Source: Streptomyces sp. SolWspMP-5a-2
Lineage (GTDB): Bacteria > Actinomycetota > Actinomycetes > Streptomycetales > Streptomycetaceae
Assembly: GCF_900091845.1 (NCBI RefSeq)
Contig: NZ_FMCI01000244.1
Location: 1-42,962, forward strand
Length of the DNA stretch: 42,962 nt
Direction of reading: 5' to 3'
Shown here: positions 16,447 to 23,759 of the stretch, in pieces
How the letters are laid out: the number at the start of each line of letters is the position of its first letter
How positions within the stretch are numbered: the stretch's first letter is position 1
Notes under the pieces: model-generated
What the model was told of the DNA's origin: nothing
The model's database searches: none
Seen by the model: the letters and a program-made list of their open reading frames with translations, nothing else
Position numbers and translations under genes: made by a program

Positions 16447-19400
16447 TTACGCCTTGCGGAGGCGGAAGACGAGGGAGAGGCCCTCGTCGGTGAACGGCTC
16501 GCCGTAGCCGCCGTCCGCCTCGCCCTGGGCGAAGTCGGGCGCCAGGACCTCGTCCGCGATCAGGCCCGCGTGCTCGGTCAGCGCCGCGATGACCGCCGGG
16601 TCGGTGGAGGTCCAGCGCAGGGCGATCCGGTCGGCCACGTCCAGGCCGCTGTTCTTGCGGGCCTCCTGGATCAGCCGGATCGCGTCCCGGGCCAGGCCCG
16701 CCCGGCGCAGCTCCTCGGTGATCTCCAGGTCGAGGGCGACCGTGGCACCGGAGTCGGACGCCACCGACCAGCCCTCGCGCGGGGTCTCCGTGATGATGAC
16801 CTCGTCGGGGGCGAGCGCCACCGTCTCGCCGTCGACCTCGACCGTCGCCGTGCCCTCGCGCAGCGCCAGCGACAGGGCCGCCGCGTCGGTGTGCGCGATG
16901 GCCTTCGCGACGTCCTGGACGCGCTTGCCGAACCGCTTGCCCAGGGCGCGGAAGTTGGCCTTCGCCGTGGTGTCGACCAGGGAGCCGCCGACCTCGGAGA
17001 GGGACGCGAGCGACGTGACGTTCAGCTCCTCCGTGATCTGCGCGTGCAGGTCGCGGTGGAGGGCGTCGAAGCCGGTCGCCGCGATGAGCGCGCGGGAGAG
17101 CGGCTGACGGGTCTTCACCCCGGACTCGGCGCGGGTGGCGCGGCCCAGCTCGACCAGCCGCCGCACCAGCACCATCTGCTTCGACAGCTCGGGGTCGATC
17201 GCCGCGAGGTCCGCCTCCGGCCAGGTCGACAGGTGGACCGACTCCGGGGCGCCCGGGGTGACGGGCACGATCAGGTCCTGCCAGACCCGCTCGGTGATGA
17301 ACGGGGTGAGCGGGGCCATCAGCCGGGTCACCGTCTCGACGACCTCGTGCAGGGTGCGCAGCGCCGCTTTGTCGCCCTGCCAGAAGCGGCGCCGGGAGCG
17401 GCGGACGTACCAGTTCGACAGGTCGTCGACGAACGCCGACAGGAGCTTGCCCGCCCGCTGGGTGTCGTACGACTCCAGGGACTCGGTCACCTGGTCGGTC
17501 AGCGCGTGCAGCTCCGACAGCAGCCAGCGGTCGAGCAGCGGGCGCTGCGCGGGCGCGGGGTCGGCCTCGCTGGGCGCCCAGCCGGAGGTGCGGGCGTACA
17601 GGGCCTGGAAGGCGACCGTGTTCCAGTAGGTCAGCAGCGTCTTGCGGACGACCTCCTGGATGGTGCCGTGGCCCACCCTGCGGGCCGCCCAGGGCGAACC
17701 TCCGGCCGCCATGAACCACCGGACGGCGTCGGCGCCGTGCTGGTCCATCAGCGGGATCGGCTGGAGGATGTTGCCCAGGTGCTTGGACATCTTCCGGCCG
17801 TCCTCGGCGAGGATGTGGCCGAGGCAGACGACGTTCTCGTAGCTGGACCGGTCGAAGACCAGCGTGCCGATCGCCATCAGCGTGTAGAACCAGCCGCGGG
17901 TCTGGTCGATGGCCTCGGAGATGAACTGCGCCGGGTAGCGGCTCTCGAACAGCTCCTTGTTCTTGTACGGGTAGCCCCACTGCGCGAACGGCATCGAACC
18001 CGAGTCGTACCAGGCGTCGATGACCTCGGGCACGCGCGTGGCCGTCTTCGCGCACTGCGGGCAGGCGAAGGTGACGGCGTCGATGAACGGGCGGTGCGGG
18101 TCGAGGTCCGACTGGTCGGTGCCGGTCAGCTCGGTCAGCTCGGCGCGGGACCCGACGCAGGTGAGGTGGTCGTCCTCGCAGCGCCAGATGGGCAGCGGGG
18201 TGCCCCAGTAGCGGTTGCGGGAGAGGGCCCAGTCGATGTTGTTGTTCAGCCAGTCGCCGTACCGGCCGTTCTTGACCGTGTCCGGGAACCAGTTCGTCTT
18301 CTCGTTCTCTTCGAGGAGACGGTCCTTGACGGCGGTGGTGCGGATGTACCAGGACGGCTGCGCGTAGTACAGGAGCGCGGTGTGGCAGCGCCAGCAGTGC
18401 GGGTAGCTGTGCTCGTAGGGCAGGTGCCGGAAGAGCAGGCCGCGCGCGTCGAGGTCGGCGGTGAGCTTCTCGTCCGCCTTCTTGAAGAAGACGCCGCCGA
18501 CCAGCGGGAGTTCGTCCTCGAAGGTGCCGTCGGGGCGGACCGGGTTGACGACCGGCAGCCCGTAGGAACGGCAGACCTTGAGGTCGTCCTCGCCGAAGGC
18601 GGGGGACTGGTGGACCAGACCGGTGCCGTCCTCGGTGGTGACGTACTCGGCGTTGACGACGTAGTGCGCCGGGGCCGGGAACTCGACCAGCTCGAAGGGG
18701 CGCCGGTACGTCCAGCGCTCCATCTCGGCACCGGTGAAGGAGGCCCCGGTGGGCTCCCAGCCCTCGCCGAGCGCCTTGCCGACGAGGGGTTCGGCGACGA
18801 CGAGCTTCTCGGTGCCGTCCGTCACGACCACGTAGCTGACGCCGGGGTGGGCGGCCACGGCGGTGTTGGAGACCAGCGTCCACGGGGTGGTCGTCCACAC
18901 CAGGAGGGCGGCCTCGCCGGCCAGCGGGCCCGAGGTGAGCGGGAAGCGGACGTACACCGACGGGTCGACGACCGTCTCGTAGCCCTGGGCCAGCTCGTGG
19001 TCGGAGAGGCCGGTGCCGCAGCGGGGGCACCAGGGGGCGACGCGGTGGTCCTGGACCAGCAGGTCCTTCTTGAAGATCTCCTTCAGGGACCACCAGACGG
19101 ACTCGATGTACTCGGGCTCCATGGTCACGTACGCCTCGTCGAGGTCGACCCAGTAGCCCATGCGGGTCGTCAGCTCGGAGAAGGCGTCGGTGTGCCGGAG
19201 CACGGAGGCGCGGCACTTCTCGTTGAACTCGGCGATGCCGTACGCCTCGATGTCCTTCTTGCCGGAGAAGCCCAGCTCCTTCTCCACCGCCAGCTCGACC
19301 GGCAGGCCGTGGCAGTCCCAGCCGGCCTTGCGGGCCACGTGGTGGCCGCGCATGGTGCGGAAGCGGGGGAAGACGTCCTTGAAGACGCGGGCCTCGATGT

Positions 19401-19584
19401 GGTGGGCACCCGGCATGCCGTTGGCGGTGGGCGGGCCCTCGTAGAAGACCCACTCGGGGCGTCCCTGGGACTGTTCCAGGCTCTTGGCGAAGATCTTCTG
19501 CTCGCGCCAGAAGTCGAGCACGGCGTGCTCGAGGGCGGGCAGATCCACCTGGGCGGGGACCTGGCGGTATGTCGGCGTTGTCAT
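16447..19584 (-). CDS. ileS: Isoleucyl-tRNA synthetase, IleRS2-like with GAHH signature
   Basis: This enzyme charges tRNA-Ile and edits valine. The 1045-residue product is a class Ia synthetase. Where the HIGH signature is expected, after PTANGMP, the sequence reads GAHH (residues 59-62): first and third residues exchanged. KMSK is at 598-601. The CP1 editing domain lies between them, with WTTTPWT. The length and long C-terminal region fit the eukaryote-like IleRS2 class rather than the common bacterial IleRS1. The start ATG 19584 has GGAGGA with a 9-base spacing. The same frame is open far upstream, but that region is the T-box leader and cannot be coding. It is controlled by that leader. 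It converges on divIVA. Confidence 0.96.
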   Translation of the reverse strand: MTTPTYRQVPAQVDLPALEHAVLDFWREQKIFAKSLEQSQGRPEWVFYEGPPTANGMPGAHHIEARVFKDVFPRFRTMRGHHVARKAGWDCHGLPVELAVEKELGFSGKKDIEAYGIAEFNEKCRASVLRHTDAFSELTTRMGYWVDLDEAYVTMEPEYIESVWWSLKEIFKKDLLVQDHRVAPWCPRCGTGLSDHELAQGYETVVDPSVYVRFPLTSGPLAGEAALLVWTTTPWTLVSNTAVAAHPGVSYVVVTDGTEKLVVAEPLVGKALGEGWEPTGASFTGAEMERWTYRRPFELVEFPAPAHYVVNAEYVTTEDGTGLVHQSPAFGEDDLKVCRSYGLPVVNPVRPDGTFEDELPLVGGVFFKKADEKLTADLDARGLLFRHLPYEHSYPHCWRCHTALLYYAQPSWYIRTTAVKDRLLEENEKTNWFPDTVKNGRYGDWLNNNIDWALSRNRYWGTPLPIWRCEDDHLTCVGSRAELTELTGTDQSDLDPHRPFIDAVTFACPQCAKTATRVPEVIDAWYDSGSMPFAQWGYPYKNKELFESRYPAQFISEAIDQTRGWFYTLMAIGTLVFDRSSYENVVCLGHILAEDGRKMSKHLGNILQPIPLMDQHGADAVRWFMAAGGSPWAARRVGHGTIQEVVRKTLLTYWNTVAFQALYARTSGWAPSEADPAPAQRPLLDRWLLSELHALTDQVTESLESYDTQRAGKLLSAFVDDLSNWYVRRSRRRFWQGDKAALRTLHEVVETVTRLMAPLTPFITERVWQDLIVPVTPGAPESVHLSTWPEADLAAIDPELSKQMVLVRRLVELGRATRAESGVKTRQPLSRALIAATGFDALHRDLHAQITEELNVTSLASLSEVGGSLVDTTAKANFRALGKRFGKRVQDVAKAIAHTDAAALSLALREGTATVEVDGETVALAPDEVIITETPREGWSVASDSGATVALDLEITEELRRAGLARDAIRLIQEARKNSGLDVADRIALRWTSTDPAVIAALTEHAGLIADEVLAPDFAQGEADGGYGEPFTDEGLSLVFRLRKA

Positions 19585-19882
19585 CAGCGGGCTTCCTCCG
19601 GCGGACTTGCTGCCTTCCGTCCGGAGGGACGAGAGCTGTGACGATCCCTGCGCCGCCTCGGCGCGCTCCCGCGGTACCACCCTCCTTGACCCTCCGGAGC
19701 CTTCCGTGCTCCGGTGAGCCCCCTCATTGGGGCGCGATGCCGGTTCTACTGACCCGCTGACGGGTGTTCCTCCGACGGCTCCGGGGTGATCTTCGCGTCG
19801 TGCCGGCCCCCGGGCTTCCACCGTCCCCGGGTCGCTCTGGGCTGCGTGCGGCGCTACTCGTCCCCATCCATGCTGCTCGCTC
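19585..19882 (-). promoter_or_regulatory. T-box riboswitch leader of ileS
   Basis: Reading the minus strand, the T-box sequence GGAGGGTGGTACCGCG lies at 19685-19670, about 85 bases before the ileS start, and contains the UGGU that pairs with the tRNA acceptor end. The specifier is ATC (Ile) at 19790-19788 in GAAGATCACC. Two exclusive pairings can be seen. CCTCCGG at 19627-19621 can pair with CCGGAGG at 19601-19595, hiding the ribosome site. Alternatively CCCTCC in the same place pairs with GGAGGG at the T-box, freeing it. There is no terminator, so control is of translation, as known for actinobacterial ileS T-boxes. Uncharged tRNA-Ile should turn ileS on. Confidence 0.92.
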
Positions 19883-19887
19883 CGCCC

Positions 19888-19893
19888 AGTGTA
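19888..19893 (-). promoter_or_regulatory. Candidate -10 element of the ileS leader (TACACT)
   Basis: On the minus strand TACACT lies just before the first conserved leader bases and would place the transcript start near 19881. No good -35 hexamer is visible at normal spacing. Confidence 0.45.
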
Positions 19894-20098
19894 CGGCGCC
19901 GCGCGGACAGTGGCCGACCGGTTTTCCCGGGGCGGCGGACGGGGCGGTGGCGGGGGTCGGCGTGCCCCGAACGGCCGGGTACGACCGTTCGCATCCTGGG
20001 ACGTCCCGTTCCGCGGATTACCCCGCGGGGAGCTGGGCACAACGGATGCAGGCTCGGTGGGCCCGGCGTGAGCCGGGCGAATCGGGCGATGTGACCCG

Positions 20099-20127
20099 TT
20101 GCCGCGGGAGGAAAGTCGATTTATCGT
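20099..20127 (+). promoter_or_regulatory. Candidate promoter for the DksA/TraR-like gene
   Basis: TTGCCG at 20099-20104 and TATCGT at 20122-20127 are separated by 17 bases, a good match to a housekeeping (HrdB-type) promoter. Transcription would start near 20134, about 43 bases before ATG 20177. The rest of 19894-20176 shows no gene, only GC-rich DNA. Confidence 0.45.
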
Positions 20128-20176
20128 CCCAGCACGACGCGCGTGCAAGATCACAAAGTGTGAAGGGGCCGCGGCC

Positions 20177-21529
20177 ATGGTGGCGAAGAAGACGGCAGCC
20201 GGGAGAGCCGCGGTGGAGAAGTCCGACGCCACCGCGGGCGGCGCGGGCGCGGCCGGGGGGCGCGCGGAGGAGGCTGCCGGGGGGTCAGCCGACCCCGGGG
20301 CTCGGAAGACCGCCACCGGGGCCGGGAGAAACGTCACGAAGAAGGCCGCGGCGAAGAAGGCCGTCCCCGGGAAGAAGGGCGTCGCCAAGAAGGCCGCCGT
20401 GAAGAAGACCGCGGAAACCAGGGCTGTCGCGAAGAAGACGGCAGCTGAGACCCCCGCGAGGAAGGCTGCGGGGACCAAGGCCCCAGGGACTAGGGCCGCC
20501 GGGAAGACCAAAGCGACCGAGACCGCCGCGAAGAAGACCGCGGGGACCAAGACCGCGGCTGCCGAGGCGGCGGGGACGGAGACCGGGGGGACCAGGACCG
20601 CGGCTGCGGAGGCCGTCGGGAAGAAGGCTGCGGGGGCCGAGGCCGCGGGGACATCGGCCTCCGCCGGGAAGAAGGGCGTGGCGCGGAAGGCCGGGACTTC
20701 CAAGGGGTCGGCGGCCAAGACCGGGACCTCCAAGGGGTCGGCGGCGAAGGGCGGGACCTCCAAGGGGTCGGCGGCCAAGACCGGGACCTCCAAGGGATCG
20801 GCGGCGAAGGGCGGGGCCTCCAAGCGGTCGGCGGCGAAGAACCGGGCCTCCACGGGCTCGGACGGGACAACCGGGGCCGGGGCCTCCACGGGCTCCGGCA
20901 GGGACGTTCCGGCGGAGAAGGGCGCGGTGGCGGGGAGAGCCGCCGCGGACGGTGGGGCCGGGGAGGGAACGGCGCGGGACAGGGCGGCCGGCGAGAGCAC
21001 GGCCACGGCAGCGGGCGCGGCGAGGGCCGCGAAGCAGACGGGAGCCACGACGGTGGTTGCGAAGAAGACTCCGGGCACGGCCACGGCGGCCCAGACCGCC
21101 GTCCCCAAGGCGCGCGTCGTCACGGCGGAACCGGGCGAGCTGGCGGTACGGCCCGGTGAGGAGCCCTGGACGCCCGCCGAGGTCGAGGAGGCGCGCGCCG
21201 AGCTGCTCACCGAGGGGGCGCGGCTGCGGGCCGAGATCACCTCGTCCGAGAAGTCCCTCGCGGGCCTGATGCGCGACTCGGGGGACGGCGCCGGGGACGA
21301 CGACGCGGACACCGGCACCAAGAACATCACGCGCGAGCACGAGATGGCGCTGGCCGCCAACGCCCGGGAGATGCTCCAGCAGACCGAGCACGCCCTGCAA
21401 CGGCTGGACGCCGGGACCTACGGCCTCTGCGAGAACTGCGGCAACCCGATCGGCAAGGCCAGGATGCAGGCGTTCCCGCGGGCCACCCTGTGCGTCGAGT
21501 GCAAGCAGAAGCAGGAACGCCGGTACTGA
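20177..21529 (+). CDS. DksA/TraR C4 zinc-finger protein with histone H1-like Lys/Ala-rich N-terminus
   Basis: The 450-residue product has two very different parts. Residues 1 to about 320 are low-complexity, made of Lys, Ala, Gly and Thr in AAKKT/AKKA-type motifs resembling histone H1 tails, and include six 10-residue repeats of the kind TSKGSAAKTG. The last 120 residues are a DksA/TraR domain: a helical hairpin with an acidic GDDDADTG tip and a C4 zinc finger, Cys418, Cys421, Cys439 and Cys442 (CENC...CVEC). DksA proteins bind RNA polymerase through its secondary channel; the tail probably binds DNA or RNA without sequence preference (inference). ATG 20177 was chosen because it follows GAAGGGG. 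It is divergent from ileS and upstream of lspA. Confidence 0.88.
   Translation: MVAKKTAAGRAAVEKSDATAGGAGAAGGRAEEAAGGSADPGARKTATGAGRNVTKKAAAKKAVPGKKGVAKKAAVKKTAETRAVAKKTAAETPARKAAGTKAPGTRAAGKTKATETAAKKTAGTKTAAAEAAGTETGGTRTAAAEAVGKKAAGAEAAGTSASAGKKGVARKAGTSKGSAAKTGTSKGSAAKGGTSKGSAAKTGTSKGSAAKGGASKRSAAKNRASTGSDGTTGAGASTGSGRDVPAEKGAVAGRAAADGGAGEGTARDRAAGESTATAAGAARAAKQTGATTVVAKKTPGTATAAQTAVPKARVVTAEPGELAVRPGEEPWTPAEVEEARAELLTEGARLRAEITSSEKSLAGLMRDSGDGAGDDDADTGTKNITREHEMALAANAREMLQQTEHALQRLDAGTYGLCENCGNPIGKARMQAFPRATLCVECKQKQERRY
20696..20875 (+). repeat. 30-bp tandem repeats inside the DksA/TraR-like gene (6 copies)
   Basis: Six consecutive 30-base units encode the decapeptide TSKGSAAKTG or TSKGSAAKGG, the last two degenerate. 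Units 1-4 are nearly identical and alternate AAGACC/AAGGGC endings, a 60-base higher-order pattern. Because 30 is a multiple of three, copy number can change without a frameshift. Confidence 0.9.
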
Positions 21530-21589
21530 GGCCCCGGCCCGGCGTGTCGTACCCTCGTCCTCAGTCAGGCACCTAGCTGAGGGACTCAC

Positions 21590-22162
21590 GTGGCAGAGGC
21601 GGAGCGCATCATCGGTACGCCGGATATCCCCGAGACGGCGGGGGCCGAGCCGGAGCAGTCCGCGGCGCGGCCCAGGGGCAGGCGCCGGATCGCCGTGCTG
21701 TTCGCGGTCGCCGTCTTCGCCTACGCCCTCGACCTGGCCAGCAAGATGATCGTGGTCGCCAAGCTGGAGCACCACGCGCCCGTCGACGTCGTCGGGGAGT
21801 GGCTGCGGTTCGAGGCGATCCGCAACCCGGGCGCGGCCTTCGGGTTCGGGGAAGCCTTCACCGTGATCTTCACGATCATCGCGGCGACCGTCATCGTGGT
21901 GATCGCCCGGCTGGCCCGCAAGCTCTACAGCCTGCCCTGGGCGATCGCGCTCGGGCTGCTGCTCGGCGGTGCCCTCGGCAACCTCACCGACCGGATCTTC
22001 CGCTCGCCCGGCGTCTTCCAGGGCGCCGTCGTCGACTTCATCGCGCCCAAGGGGTTCGCCGTCTTCAACCTGGCCGACTCGGCGATCGTCTGCGGCGGCA
22101 TCCTGATCGTGCTGCTGTCCTTCCGGGGCCTCGACCCGGACGGGACCGTCCACAAGGACTGA
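21590..22162 (+). CDS. lspA: Lipoprotein signal peptidase (signal peptidase II)
   Basis: LspA removes the signal peptide from prolipoproteins after lipid attachment. The 190-residue membrane protein has a cytoplasmic N-terminal extension of about 33 residues and four membrane segments. The catalytic aspartates are Asp134 in GNLTDRIFR and Asp163 in FNLADSAIV, and the RNPGAAFGFG segment is also conserved. Start GTG 21590 follows GAGGGA by 5 bases. That ribosome site overlaps CTGAGG (21577-21582), which can pair with CCTCAG (21559-21564). It lies in the same direction as the DksA-like gene and the pseudouridine synthase gene. Confidence 0.95.
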   Translation: MAEAERIIGTPDIPETAGAEPEQSAARPRGRRRIAVLFAVAVFAYALDLASKMIVVAKLEHHAPVDVVGEWLRFEAIRNPGAAFGFGEAFTVIFTIIAATVIVVIARLARKLYSLPWAIALGLLLGGALGNLTDRIFRSPGVFQGAVVDFIAPKGFAVFNLADSAIVCGGILIVLLSFRGLDPDGTVHKD

Positions 22163-22244
22163 GCCGCCGCCCGCCGGTGCCCGGAGCCGCCCCGTGCGCG
22201 GGGTCCGGGCCGGGCGCGCGGTCGGGAGTGTCGGACCCGTCCGG

Positions 22245-22250
22245 CATACT
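22245..22250 (+). promoter_or_regulatory. Candidate -10 element, leaderless-type start of the rluD-like gene (CATACT)
   Basis: CATACT lies exactly 6 bases before GTG 22257. Transcription starting 7 bases after the element would begin at the G of the start codon. No ribosome site is visible in front of this start. Confidence 0.45.
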
Positions 22251-22256
22251 CGACGG

Positions 22257-23201
22257 GTGAGCACCGTTCCCGATATCCGCAGCCTGCCCGTGCCCGACGG
22301 CCTGGAGGGCGAGCGCGTCGACGCCGCCATCTCCCGCATGTTCGGCTTCTCCCGCACCAAGGCGGCCGAGCTGGCCGCGGCGGGCAAGGTGCAGGTCGAC
22401 GGCGCCGCGGTCGGCAAGTCCGAGCGGGTCCACGGCGGGGCCTGGCTCGAGGTCGAGATGCCCCAGGCGCCCGCGCCCGTGCAGATCGTCGCCGAGCCCG
22501 TCGAGGGCATGGAGATCGTGCACGACGACGACGACGTCGTGGTCATCGTGAAGCCGGTCGGTGTCGCCGCCCACCCGTCGCCCGGCTGGACCGGCACGAC
22601 CGTCATCGGCGGCCTCGCGGCGGCCGGGTACCGCATCTCCACCTCGGGCGCCGCCGAGCGCCAGGGCATCGTGCACCGCCTCGACGTCGGCACGTCGGGG
22701 CTGATGGTGGTCGCGAAGTCGGAGCGCGCGTACACGTCGCTGAAGCGCCAGTTCAAGGAGCGCACGGTCGACAAGCGCTACCACACGCTCGTCCAGGGCC
22801 ACCCCGACCCGACCAGCGGCACCATCGACGCCCCCATCGGCCGCCACCCGCAGCACGACTACAAGTGGGCCGTCACCGCCGAGGGCAAGCCGTCCGTCAC
22901 GCACTACGACCTCATCGAGGCGTTCCGCTCCGCCTCCCTCCTGGACGTGAAGCTGGAGACCGGGCGCACCCACCAGATCCGCGTCCACATGTCCGCCCAC
23001 CGCCACCCCTGCGTCGGCGACCTCACCTACGGCGCCGACCCGACGTTCGCCAAGCGGCTCGGCCTGACGAGGCAGTGGCTGCACGCCATGCGGCTCGGTT
23101 TCGAGCACCCCGGGGACGGCGAGTGGGTGGAGTTCGCCAGCGACTACCCGGCCGACCTCCAGCAGGCCCTCGACCGCGTCCGTGAGGAGACCTACGCGTG
23201 A
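22257..23201 (+). CDS. RluD-type 23S rRNA pseudouridine synthase
   Basis: This is a pseudouridine synthase of the RluA/RluC/RluD family, acting on large-subunit rRNA. The 314-residue product has an N-terminal S4 RNA-binding domain (about 18-80, with FSRTKAAELAAAGKVQVDG) and the catalytic domain with HRLDVGTSGLMVVAK. Asp143 is the catalytic residue. GRTHQIRVHMSAHRHPCVGD is the usual later motif. GTG 22257 was chosen over the upstream in-frame GTG 22194 because the S4 domain begins soon after it and it sits in a leaderless promoter context. It is the usual neighbour of lspA. The exact rRNA target is not determined. Confidence 0.92.
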   Translation: MSTVPDIRSLPVPDGLEGERVDAAISRMFGFSRTKAAELAAAGKVQVDGAAVGKSERVHGGAWLEVEMPQAPAPVQIVAEPVEGMEIVHDDDDVVVIVKPVGVAAHPSPGWTGTTVIGGLAAAGYRISTSGAAERQGIVHRLDVGTSGLMVVAKSERAYTSLKRQFKERTVDKRYHTLVQGHPDPTSGTIDAPIGRHPQHDYKWAVTAEGKPSVTHYDLIEAFRSASLLDVKLETGRTHQIRVHMSAHRHPCVGDLTYGADPTFAKRLGLTRQWLHAMRLGFEHPGDGEWVEFASDYPADLQQALDRVREETYA

Positions 23202-23677
23202 GCGGGAGCGCGTACACCGTGCGGATCGTCGGCGACCTCGCCGACCGCGAGGCCGCCTTCGCGGTGCGCAAGGAGGTCTTCGTCGGCGAGCAGGGCGTGC
23301 CCGAGGACCTGGAGTACGACGCGTTCGACGAGCCGGGCGCCGACGCCGTCCACCTGCTCGCCGTGCGGGACGACGGGCTGCCGCTGGGCACCGGGCGGCT
23401 GCTGTACGGGCCCACAGCGGCCGACCGGACCGGCGGTGACACGACCGTGGGCTCCCTGGGGCGGCTCGCGGTGACCGCGCACGCGCGCGGGCTCGGCGTG
23501 GGGGTCGCGCTGGTGCGGGCCATCGAGGACGTGGCACGCGCGCGGGGGCTCACCGCCGTCGATCTGCACGCGCAGACCCGGGCGCTCGGCTTCTACGAGG
23601 GGCTCGGCTACGAGGCGTACGGGCCCGAGTACCCGGAGGCGGGAATCCCGCACCGGGCCATGCGGCGCGCGCTGTAG
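23198..23677 (+). CDS. GNAT-family N-acetyltransferase
   Basis: This is an acetyl-CoA-dependent N-acetyltransferase of about 159 residues. It has the GNAT core with strand-4 LGRLAVTAHARGLGVGVALV (CoA pyrophosphate loop RGLGVG) and the C-terminal ALGFYEGLGYEAYGPEYPEAGIPHRAM segment, which resembles ElaA/YjcF-type members. The substrate is unknown. GTG 23198 overlaps the stop of the pseudouridine synthase gene by four bases, so the two are translated together. That suggests, but does not show, a role related to RNA or ribosome modification. Confidence 0.88.
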   Translation: MSGSAYTVRIVGDLADREAAFAVRKEVFVGEQGVPEDLEYDAFDEPGADAVHLLAVRDDGLPLGTGRLLYGPTAADRTGGDTTVGSLGRLAVTAHARGLGVGVALVRAIEDVARARGLTAVDLHAQTRALGFYEGLGYEAYGPEYPEAGIPHRAMRRAL

Positions 23678-23759
23678 CCGGGGGCCTGACCGCTCGCGGC
23701 GGGGCTGACGTGGCAGTCTTGGACCGCCGCCCCTCGTCGATCTTGCCGGAGCGCTGACC

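Noticed and set aside
16447..21360. Upstream extension of ileS to a 1637-codon frame
   Set aside because: The extension covers the T-box leader and the antisense of the DksA-like gene, and the ATG at 19584 has a proper ribosome site.
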